In this document: in pieces, positions 1-6,186 of the stretch
Layout: the number at the start of each line of letters is the position of its first letter
Position numbering within the stretch: position 1 is the stretch's first letter
NCBI GenBank assembly: GCA_043806735.1
Contig: JAZDGR010000033.1
Span: forward strand, 1-17,027
Origin: QYOJ01 sp043806735
GTDB lineage: Bacteria; Bacteroidota; Bacteroidia; Bacteroidales; FEN-979
DNA: 17,027 nt
Direction of reading: 5' to 3'
The notes under the pieces: model-generated
Told to the model about the DNA's origin: nothing
Database searches by the model: none
What the model saw: only the letters and a program-made list of their open reading frames with translations
Translations under genes and position numbers: made by a program

Positions 1-13
1 ATATAAGAATAAA

Positions 14-71
14 TTGATCCGAACAGATGAAAATTTTGATTTGCATCAAGTTTTTCATTGATTTATATCAA
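14..71. promoter_or_regulatory. Tandem FNR/CRP-type operator boxes
   Basis: Two perfect matches to the FNR-type consensus TTGATnnnnATCAA are visible: TTGAT-TTGC-ATCAA at 36-49 and TTGAT-TTAT-ATCAA at 58-71. The second extends to a 7-bp arm (CATTGAT/ATCAATG, 56-73). A third TTGAT half-site lies at 14-18 with a poor partner arm. The three TTGAT starts (14, 36, 58) are exactly 22 bp apart, about two helical turns, so bound dimers would sit on one face of the DNA. The asd gene ends to the right at 113 and reads leftward, so the likely target is a leftward gene outside the window. That target and the identity of the Crp/Fnr-family regulator are inference. Confidence 0.55.
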
Positions 72-112
72 TGCACTTTGCCAACAGACTGAAAATGAGT
101 ACGTGAACCTGG

Positions 113-1108
113 TTACCTTGGTAGAATTACCCTTTTAAGCAGGTATTCCCCGATCTGGACGGCATTCGTCGCTGCCCCTTTTCGCAGATTGTCGGAAACG
201 ATCCACAGGTTCAGTGAATTTTCCTGTGATTCATCCCGCCGGATCCGGCCGACAAAGACCTCATCTTTTCCATGTGCCCATATGGGCATTGGATAAATGT
301 TGTGTTGCACGTCATCCTGGATGACGATGCCTTCTTTACCGGAAAGGATCGAGTAGATCTCCTCCAGGGAAAACGGATGCTCAAATTCGATATTCACAGC
401 TTCGGAATGGGCGCCAATAACAGGCACTCGGACAATGGTGGCAGTCAGGCGGATGGAGGGATCCGAAAGGATCTTCCGGGTTTCATTGACCAGCTTCATC
501 TCTTCTGCCGTATATCCGTTGGGAAGGAAGTCACCGCCATGGGGAAAAAGATTGAGGTCAATGGGATGAGGGTAGGCCATCTCTCCACGAATCCCTTTCC
601 GTTCGTTTTCCAATTGCCTGACGGCCCTGGCTCCCGTGCCGGTTACGGATTGGTAAGTGGAGATCACGATCCGCCGGATCGTAAATTGTTTGTGCAATGG
701 CGCGAGAACCAGTACAAGCTGGATGGTAGAGCAATTGGGGTTGGAAATGATCCTGTGCGACGAAGAAAGGATGGATGCATTGATTTCGGGGATGATGAGG
801 GGAACATCAGGTTCCATTCGCCATGCCGAAGAGTTATCAATCACAAACACCCCAGCCTCTGCATAGAGAGGCGCCCATTCGCGGCTTACGGCAGAACCTG
901 CAGAAAAAATGGCCATTTCGGGAGATTGGTCCAACGCCTCCCGGTGGCCTACAACTGGTACTTCAGATCCGCGAAAAAATAGTGTCTGAACGATCGATTT
1001 TTCTGACGCAACGGGGATCAGTGTTTCAACTGGAAACTTTCGTTCCTCAAGCACAGTCAGGATTTCCCTGCCCACGAGTCCGGTCGCTCCCACAACAGCA
1101 AGTTTCAT
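113..1108 (-). CDS. asd: Aspartate-semialdehyde dehydrogenase
   Basis: This enzyme reduces aspartyl-4-phosphate to aspartate semialdehyde with NADPH in the cytosol, the branch point toward lysine/diaminopimelate, threonine and methionine. The 331-residue product starts MKLAVVGATGLVG, giving the N-terminal dinucleotide-binding loop GATGLVG at residues 7-13. The active-site cysteine is Cys126 in SNPNCSTIQ, and the catalytic histidine is most likely His234 in VPVIGAHSEAVNIEF. The length is normal for the family. The frame stays open upstream to an ATG at 1207, but those 33 extra residues are mostly translated tandem repeat (WQSCQSWQSC) lacking family similarity. A perfect TAnnTTTG element at 1138-1145 lies correctly for the ATG at 1108 and would be inside the longer version. 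No lysine riboswitch is visible. Identification is firm. Confidence 0.96.
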   Translation of the reverse strand: MKLAVVGATGLVGREILTVLEERKFPVETLIPVASEKSIVQTLFFRGSEVPVVGHREALDQSPEMAIFSAGSAVSREWAPLYAEAGVFVIDNSSAWRMEPDVPLIIPEINASILSSSHRIISNPNCSTIQLVLVLAPLHKQFTIRRIVISTYQSVTGTGARAVRQLENERKGIRGEMAYPHPIDLNLFPHGGDFLPNGYTAEEMKLVNETRKILSDPSIRLTATIVRVPVIGAHSEAVNIEFEHPFSLEEIYSILSGKEGIVIQDDVQHNIYPMPIWAHGKDEVFVGRIRRDESQENSLNLWIVSDNLRKGAATNAVQIGEYLLKRVILPR

Positions 1109-1137
1109 AACGGGTAGGCTTTGGTTGAAATTAGGAG

Positions 1138-1145
1138 CAAAGATA
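1138..1145 (-). promoter_or_regulatory. Putative asd promoter, -7 element
   Basis: On the minus strand this reads TATCTTTG, a perfect match to the Bacteroidota -7 consensus TAnnTTTG, 29 nt upstream of the asd start. A TTG (plus-strand CAA at 1167-1169), supplied by the neighbouring tandem repeat, lies 21 nt further upstream and could serve as the -33 element. It supports the start codon at 1108. Confidence 0.5.
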
Positions 1146-1150
1146 CTGAG

Positions 1151-1198
1151 ATTGCACAAGATTGCACAAGATTGCCAAGATTGACATGATTGCCAGGA
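1151..1198. repeat. Degenerate 9-10 bp tandem repeat upstream of asd
   Basis: Five consecutive copies can be read: ATTGCACAAG, ATTGCACAAG, ATTGCCAAG, ATTGACATG, ATTGCCAGG. The first two are identical and later ones decay. The array lies between the divergent asd and lamin-tail genes, just upstream of the presumed asd -7 element, and contributes TTG triplets (minus strand) at candidate -33 positions. It reads open in the asd frame, which creates a false N-terminal extension. Its origin (replication slippage or a dispersed repeat family) cannot be decided here. Confidence 0.75.
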
Positions 1199-1263
1199 AT
1201 TCTGCATTTTGCAGTTAGATTTTTACATTCACAGGTATAACCTTTTCCCTGTTTTCCTGATTA

Positions 1264-3606
1264 ATGGGGAAAAAGAATATGAGAACACTGGTAGTTTTCT
1301 GTTGTATCCTGTCAGCATTGGGATTAAAGGGGCAGGTTTTTGACAACTTTTCAGATGGGGATTTTACCCAAAACCCGGAATGGGCAGGAGATAGTCTGCA
1401 TTTTGAAGTGAACGGCGTTGGGCAGCTTCACCTACAATCGGCAGACGTGGATACTTCCTGGCTGGCAACGTCTTGCGGAAGGTTTTTCGACACCGAATGG
1501 AAATTCTGGATGAAACTCTCGTTCAACAGTTCGACGAATAATTATGCACGGGTTTACCTGACCGCTGACCGTAAAGAGCTTGATCAACCGTTATACGGAT
1601 ATTTTATCCAGGCCGGCGGAGCCGACGACAGTATCCGGTTTATGAAACAGACGGGATCGGTAATCAATTCTCTTTTCTGTTTTCCGGATTATACTACGGG
1701 CCATTCCTCAAATGAGATCAGGTTCAAGATAATCAGGGATACGACAGATACCTGGACGATGTGGGTTGATTCGACCGGCAAGGCTGATTATCTTCAGGAA
1801 GGATCAATTGTCGAGAATTCCATCCAGCAAAGCGGGTGGATGGGTGTATGGTGCAAATACACCTCCAGTAATGCAACCCGGTTTTATTTCGACGATTTCT
1901 ATGCCGGACCTGTAATTCCTGATACCCTGCCACCCGCCTCTTCCTATTCAGCGAGGGCGTTCGATGTTTTGATCCACGAGATCATGTACGATGCGGAACC
2001 TTCGGCCGGCTTGCCCGCTGCTGAATTTGTAGAGCTTTACAATCGGACAGATTCTGCCATCGCGCTGAAGGATTGGCTATTTGAGTATGGAACTTCCCGC
2101 AAGACCTTCCCCTTGGTAATGCTGGCCCCGGGAGGTTATCTGCTGATCTCCGGGGATACTTTGCTGGCGACCTATGGACCCGTGGTTTCACTGTTCACTT
2201 CCGGGGCGAGCCTTTCAAACGAAGGGACCCGGCTGACGTTACGAAATGACCGGAATCAGGTCATCCATTCGGTGGAATATAACCCCGGATGGTTTCAGGG
2301 ATCCTGGAAAGAAGAGGGAGGATGGTCGCTGGAAATGGTGGATTCGACTAATCCTTGCGGTTGCGAAGAAAACTGGAAACCTTCGATCGATCCGACCGGA
2401 GGCACTCCCGGGCGGGAGAACTCGGTCAAAGGAACTCATCCCGACCTGACCCCTCCTGAGGCGGTCAGAAGCTACTTTACTGATCTAAACACCTGGGAGG
2501 TTTTGTTCACGGAGACCCTTGACTCGACCTCAATTGGATTACCGGATACCTGGTTGCTGGAACCGGGCGAAACGCATCCTGACACTTTATATCCTTTGGC
2601 CCCTTCTTACCGGTCGCTTAGGCTGGTCTTTCCCGGAGATTTTACGGCCGGGCTTCTTTATACGCTTACCGGCCAGGGCAACCTGGCCGACTGTGCAGGG
2701 AACAGGAGATCGCAGACCATGGTGACCCATTCGGCCATTCCGGAATCAATGGAACAAGGCAATGTGGTGATCAATGAAATTCTTTCCCATCCTTATCCGG
2801 GATCCTCCCAATTTTTTGAGTTGTTTAACCGCTCGGAGAAGGTCGTAGATCTGGAAGAACTCGCAGTCATTTCAGCGGATACAGGAGAATCCGTACCAAG
2901 TACCGGAGCCCGGATTCTGGCTTCCGGGCCGTACCTGATGTTTCCCTGGGATTTCGTGGCAGTATGTGAATCAGAAGGTGGAGTTAAAGAAAAGTATACC
3001 ACACTCAATACATATAACTTTCTGGAAATGGAGTCGTTTCCATCGATGAAAAACGACGAAGGGCAGCTGATCCTGATCCGTTCCAGGGATGACCTGGTGA
3101 TCGACCGGATACTCTATCAGCAGGAGATGCACTATCCATTACTTACATCGACAGAGGGAATATCCCTGGAACGGATCAGTCCTGATAAGTCTTCCCTGGA
3201 TCCTTCGAACTGGCATTCAGCAGCGGGAAGTGTTGGTTATGCCACGCCGGCCTACCAGAATTCGCAATCGCTGGACCCGGGGATAGAAACAGATATCATT
3301 TCGGTCATCTCTATGGTGTTTTCACCTGACAATGACGGGATAGACGACGTACTAGCGATTCAGTACAACATGAACAAAACCGGGTATCAGGCATCCGTCG
3401 TCGTTTTTGATTTCCGGGGAAGAGAGATCCGGCAGCTTGCTTCCAATTCACTAGTCGGACAGAGCGGAGAATTTCTCTGGGACGGCCTAACGGGTGAACG
3501 GCGGAAAGCACCCATCGGTATATATCTCATCTATCTGGAGTTTGTGCATCCGGAAGGAGAAATAAAAAAGTTCAAAAAAGCGATTGTCCTGGCGGGACAC
3601 ATTTAA
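1264..3606 (+). CDS. Secreted lamin-tail-domain protein with T9SS/gliding-type C-terminal domain
   Basis: This 780-residue protein has no obvious enzymatic motif and is probably exported to the cell surface or medium. Residues 1-23 form a signal peptide (basic MGKKNMR, hydrophobic core, probable cleavage before Gln24). Residues about 25-215 look like a beta-sandwich module. A first lamin-tail domain lies at about 235-345 (LIHEIMYD...EFVELYNRTD), an SbsA-like Ig segment at about 395-480 (PPEAVRSYF...TLTGQGNLADCAGN), a second lamin-tail domain at about 498-620 (VVINEILSHP...FFELFNRSE), and a C-terminal FlgD/gliding-motility-like domain at about 675-780 (FSPDNDGIDDVL...GIYLIYLEF). The last is typical of type IX secretion cargo in Bacteroidota. 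An in-frame ATG at 1279 is an alternative start and leaves a usable signal peptide. Exact function is unknown; lamin-tail domains are often adhesion modules or accompany nucleases and phosphoesterases, but no such catalytic domain is seen. Confidence 0.88.
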   Translation: MGKKNMRTLVVFCCILSALGLKGQVFDNFSDGDFTQNPEWAGDSLHFEVNGVGQLHLQSADVDTSWLATSCGRFFDTEWKFWMKLSFNSSTNNYARVYLTADRKELDQPLYGYFIQAGGADDSIRFMKQTGSVINSLFCFPDYTTGHSSNEIRFKIIRDTTDTWTMWVDSTGKADYLQEGSIVENSIQQSGWMGVWCKYTSSNATRFYFDDFYAGPVIPDTLPPASSYSARAFDVLIHEIMYDAEPSAGLPAAEFVELYNRTDSAIALKDWLFEYGTSRKTFPLVMLAPGGYLLISGDTLLATYGPVVSLFTSGASLSNEGTRLTLRNDRNQVIHSVEYNPGWFQGSWKEEGGWSLEMVDSTNPCGCEENWKPSIDPTGGTPGRENSVKGTHPDLTPPEAVRSYFTDLNTWEVLFTETLDSTSIGLPDTWLLEPGETHPDTLYPLAPSYRSLRLVFPGDFTAGLLYTLTGQGNLADCAGNRRSQTMVTHSAIPESMEQGNVVINEILSHPYPGSSQFFELFNRSEKVVDLEELAVISADTGESVPSTGARILASGPYLMFPWDFVAVCESEGGVKEKYTTLNTYNFLEMESFPSMKNDEGQLILIRSRDDLVIDRILYQQEMHYPLLTSTEGISLERISPDKSSLDPSNWHSAAGSVGYATPAYQNSQSLDPGIETDIISVISMVFSPDNDGIDDVLAIQYNMNKTGYQASVVVFDFRGREIRQLASNSLVGQSGEFLWDGLTGERRKAPIGIYLIYLEFVHPEGEIKKFKKAIVLAGHI

Positions 3607-4307
3607 ATTTTTGTGGTGGCAATGGTTGCGATACTTACACGGATGTCGGGGATCAGGGAAAGGACCTGTACACAGGCTTCCAGTGTGGCTCCGGTAGTAA
3701 TCACATCATCCACAAGAATGACGTGTTTTCCTTCCAGTTTTCCGGGATTTTTGACAGCAAAGATCCCCGCCACATTTTCCCACCGTTTGAACCTCGACTT
3801 CCGTGTTTGCGTTTCGGAAGAACTGATACGGCAAAGCTGCTGATTATCAACCCGAATCCTCATACTGGTAGCGAGGCCGATCCCGAATTGTTCGCTCTGG
3901 TTGTACCCACGTTGCCTCAGTTTTTTTCGATGCAACGGAACGGGGATAACCAGGTCGGCCGAATTAAAAAACGGAGAATTTTTAAGGTACAATCCATACT
4001 GCGATCCCAGGTAGATCCCGATATCTTTTCGTCCCTTGTATTTCAGGTGATGGATCAGGCGCTGCACTTTATTCCCTTTGTTGAAATGCAGATATGCCGT
4101 GGCGCTTTCTACACGGGCTCGCCCCCAGAATGCCCGGCTCACCGGGTTGTCGTGCTCCAGGTGAAACCAGGTTTTGGGCAAATGAAACTCGCAGGAGGTA
4201 CAGATTACCTGCTCATGCCTCCACAAGCTGTTCCCGCAACAAGCGCAGATCCGCGGGTAAATCAGGGAAATAAAATCGTCTATCCACATCGTGCTTTCGT
4301 TTGCCAT
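3603..4307 (-). CDS. ComF-family phosphoribosyltransferase-like protein
   Basis: The 234-residue product has the two-part ComF layout. An N-terminal zinc-ribbon-like segment carries Cys21, Cys24, Cys36 and Cys39 (CACCGN...CTSC). A C-terminal type I phosphoribosyltransferase fold has the PRPP-binding loop VILVDDVITTGAT at 196-208; IPVPLHRKKLRQRGYNQSE at about 121-139 is another family signature. ComF relatives are needed for DNA uptake in competent bacteria, where they act in the cytosol with ComFA. No comFA or other competence gene lies nearby, so a role in transformation is not shown here. The gene is convergent with the lamin-tail gene and shares with it the palindromic TTAA that gives both stop codons. 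ATG at 4307 is used; Met7 (MWIDDF) is an equally plausible start because similarity begins near there. Confidence 0.92.
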   Translation of the reverse strand: MANESTMWIDDFISLIYPRICACCGNSLWRHEQVICTSCEFHLPKTWFHLEHDNPVSRAFWGRARVESATAYLHFNKGNKVQRLIHHLKYKGRKDIGIYLGSQYGLYLKNSPFFNSADLVIPVPLHRKKLRQRGYNQSEQFGIGLATSMRIRVDNQQLCRISSSETQTRKSRFKRWENVAGIFAVKNPGKLEGKHVILVDDVITTGATLEACVQVLSLIPDIRVSIATIATTKI

Positions 4308-4368
4308 TAATCAGGGAAGGGGGGAAAAGGTTATATGTCGAGGGAAAAAATAGTATCCAAATTTTCCG

Positions 4369-4376
4369 TAGGTTTA
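4369..4376 (+). promoter_or_regulatory. Putative ABC-gene promoter, -7 element
   Basis: TAGGTTTA matches TAnnTTTG at all but the last position and lies 19 nt upstream of the ABC ATPase start. It sits in the 88-bp divergent region shared with comF. Spacing fits, but a clear -33 TTTG is not visible. Confidence 0.3.
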
Positions 4377-4395
4377 CAGGAAATTTAGAACCTGT

Positions 4396-6138
4396 ATGCC
4401 AGTTACTCCTTTGCTGGATGTGAAGAATCTGACCGTTCGTTTCCGGAATGACACCCAGGAAACGATTGCCGTAGATACTATATCCTTTTCCCTGAGAAGG
4501 AGTGAGATACTCGCCATAGTGGGAGAATCAGGATCGGGGAAATCGGTCACCGCCCTATCGATTTTAGGGCTGATCCCCTATCCGCCGGGAAGGGTTTCTG
4601 CAAAAGCCATCACATTTGAAGATGCCTCACGCGGCGAGGTTCAGCTGGAAACCTTAACGGAAAAGGAATACCAGACAATCCGCGGAAAATCGATCTCCAT
4701 GATTTTCCAGGAGCCTATGACTGCACTCAATCCCGTATTTACTTGCGGGGACCAGGTGTCGGAACCCATCCGGCAGCACCTGGGGCTTTCGGGGAAAAAA
4801 GCACGGCAACGGGTGTTGAACCTTTTTGAAGAGGTTCACCTGCCGGATCGGGAAAAGATCTTCAGATCTTACCCGCATGAGTTGTCGGGAGGGCAGAAGC
4901 AGCGGGTGATGATTGCGATGGCGATTTCCTGTGATCCGCTGCTGTTGATCGCCGATGAACCCACGACAGCCCTGGATGTTTCGGTACAGAAGACCATTCT
5001 TGACCTCTTGAAACGGCTGCAACAAAACCGGAAGATGAGCATCCTTTATATCACCCACGATTTGGGCCTGATCCCGCACTTCGCACACCGGGCAATGGTC
5101 ATGTTCCAGGGAAAGATCGTGGAACAGGGGCCGGTTGACCGGATTTTTCATGAGCCGCAGCATCCTTATACGCGCGGATTGCTTGCCTGCCGGCCGAAGA
5201 GTGACGTACGGCTTAAGAGGTTGCCAACAGTGAAGGAATTTCTTGAAAGTGGGCAGACGACAGTGGGCAGTTGGCAGTCTGAAGGGAAAGTTCCGGTGTT
5301 TCAGGAAGTGGTTTCCAGGGAGGAGAGGAAAGTAAATCACGAACAGCTTTATACCCGGCAGCCAGTGCTGAAGGTGGAACATATTTCGAAGCAGTTTTCA
5401 AAGAGACAAGGTTGGTTAAGACCGGGAAAGACCATTACCCGCGCGGTAGACGATATGAGCTTTGAGGTATATCCGGGCGAAACGCTGGGTATTGTGGGCG
5501 AATCGGGGTGTGGTAAAACCACCGTTTCGCGGGTGGTTTTGCAGTTAATCCCCCCGACAGAAGGCCGGATTGTTTATCTAAACGAAGATATCAGCCGGCT
5601 GACTTACCGGAAAAGACGAGTTTTGTCTAAGGATCTTCAGATTGTTTTCCAGGATCCCTACTCCTCTCTCAATCCGAGAATGACCATAGGCAGGGCTCTT
5701 CAGGAGCCGATGAAGGTCCACAATTTATATAAAAACGACCGGAAGCGCAAAGAGCGGGTTGCCGAGCTTTTAAGTAAGGTGGGTCTGGACCCGGAGTATG
5801 TTTCCCGGTATCCCCATGAGTTTTCGGGTGGACAACGTCAGCGGATCTGCATCGCAAGAGCCCTGGCAGTAGAGCCCCAACTGGTGATCTGCGATGAAGC
5901 GGTATCGGCGTTGGATGTTTCGATCCAGGCGCAGATCCTGAATTTGCTGAACGACCTGAAACGGGAACTGGGATTGACCTATATTTTTATTTCCCACGAC
6001 CTGAACGTGGTGAAGTATATGTCGGACCGGCTGATTGTGATGAAAGATGGAAAGATTGTAGAGATGGGCGATCCGGATGAGATTTATCTGAACCCTAAAT
6101 CGGAATACACAAAGATGCTGCTAGATGCGAATACCTGA
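4396..6138 (+). CDS. Fused two-domain oligopeptide/dipeptide-type ABC transporter ATP-binding protein
   Basis: This 580-residue cytoplasmic protein carries two complete nucleotide-binding domains of the DppD/DppF (OppD/OppF, GsiA, YejF) class, so one polypeptide can energise a peptide or nickel-type importer. Domain 1 has Walker A GESGSGKS (43-50), Q-loop Gln105, signature LSGGQ (163-167), Walker B with catalytic Glu188, switch His221, and the oligopeptide-type C-terminal motif HPYTRGLLACRP (256-267). Domain 2 has GESGCGKT (368-375), Gln419, FSGGQ (476-480), Asp500-Glu501 in CDEAVSALD, and His534. Both active sites look intact. The linker (about 270-322) includes a translated short repeat, GSWQS, at 291-295. 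No permease or binding-protein gene is adjacent, so the partner subunits are encoded elsewhere. The stop codon lies in a tandem repeat leading directly into rnr, suggesting co-transcription. The substrate cannot be read from the sequence. Confidence 0.94.
   Translation: MPVTPLLDVKNLTVRFRNDTQETIAVDTISFSLRRSEILAIVGESGSGKSVTALSILGLIPYPPGRVSAKAITFEDASRGEVQLETLTEKEYQTIRGKSISMIFQEPMTALNPVFTCGDQVSEPIRQHLGLSGKKARQRVLNLFEEVHLPDREKIFRSYPHELSGGQKQRVMIAMAISCDPLLLIADEPTTALDVSVQKTILDLLKRLQQNRKMSILYITHDLGLIPHFAHRAMVMFQGKIVEQGPVDRIFHEPQHPYTRGLLACRPKSDVRLKRLPTVKEFLESGQTTVGSWQSEGKVPVFQEVVSREERKVNHEQLYTRQPVLKVEHISKQFSKRQGWLRPGKTITRAVDDMSFEVYPGETLGIVGESGCGKTTVSRVVLQLIPPTEGRIVYLNEDISRLTYRKRRVLSKDLQIVFQDPYSSLNPRMTIGRALQEPMKVHNLYKNDRKRKERVAELLSKVGLDPEYVSRYPHEFSGGQRQRICIARALAVEPQLVICDEAVSALDVSIQAQILNLLNDLKRELGLTYIFISHDLNVVKYMSDRLIVMKDGKIVEMGDPDEIYLNPKSEYTKMLLDANT
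5251..5280 (+). repeat. Short CAGT(T)GGCAGT-type repeat inside the ABC linker
   Basis: The segment contains GGGCAGACGACAGT followed by GGGCAGTTGGCAGTC, i.e. iterated GGCAGT-like units. It is translated as part of the interdomain linker (residues 286-295, GQTTVGSWQS). It is in frame, lies outside both ATPase domains and does not disturb any motif. The GSWQS peptide resembles reiterated GSWQS-type strings that I recall from other Bacteroidota predictions; that comparison is from memory, not computed. Confidence 0.5.
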
Positions 6139-6186
6139 CCTCCTGACCTCTTGACTTCCTGACCAATGACCAATGACCAATGACCA
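6134..6186. repeat. Tandem repeat spanning the ABC stop and the rnr start
   Basis: Units can be read without gaps: CCTGACCT, CCTGACCT, CTTGACTT, CCTGACCA, then ATGACCA three times. The first unit contains the TGA stop of the ABC gene and the last unit supplies the ATG of rnr. The intergenic spacer therefore consists entirely of 7-8 bp repeats. Two extra ATGs (6166, 6173) are created out of frame with rnr; the one at 6166 encodes MTNDQ and stops at a TGA overlapping the rnr ATG. Confidence 0.85.

Noticed and set aside
272..982. Long open frame on the plus strand opposite asd
   Set aside because: It lies wholly within asd, whose motifs are unambiguous, and its translation has no recognisable domain.
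1109..1207. Longer asd reading frame starting at 1207
   Set aside because: The extra 33 residues translate a degenerate tandem repeat, the Rossmann-type motif begins right after Met at 1108, and a perfect -7 element lies inside the extension.
1202..1214. CTGCA-TTT-TGCAG small inverted repeat before the lamin-tail gene
   Set aside because: Arms of only five bases without a following T-run or matching promoter; too weak for a terminator or operator.
1109..1263. Possible lysine riboswitch upstream of asd
   Set aside because: The interval to the next gene is short and mostly repeat; no structured leader of the needed size is present.
3723..4310. Open frame on the plus strand opposite comF
   Set aside because: It is antisense to a gene with clear zinc-ribbon and PRPP-loop motifs; the translation looks compositional.
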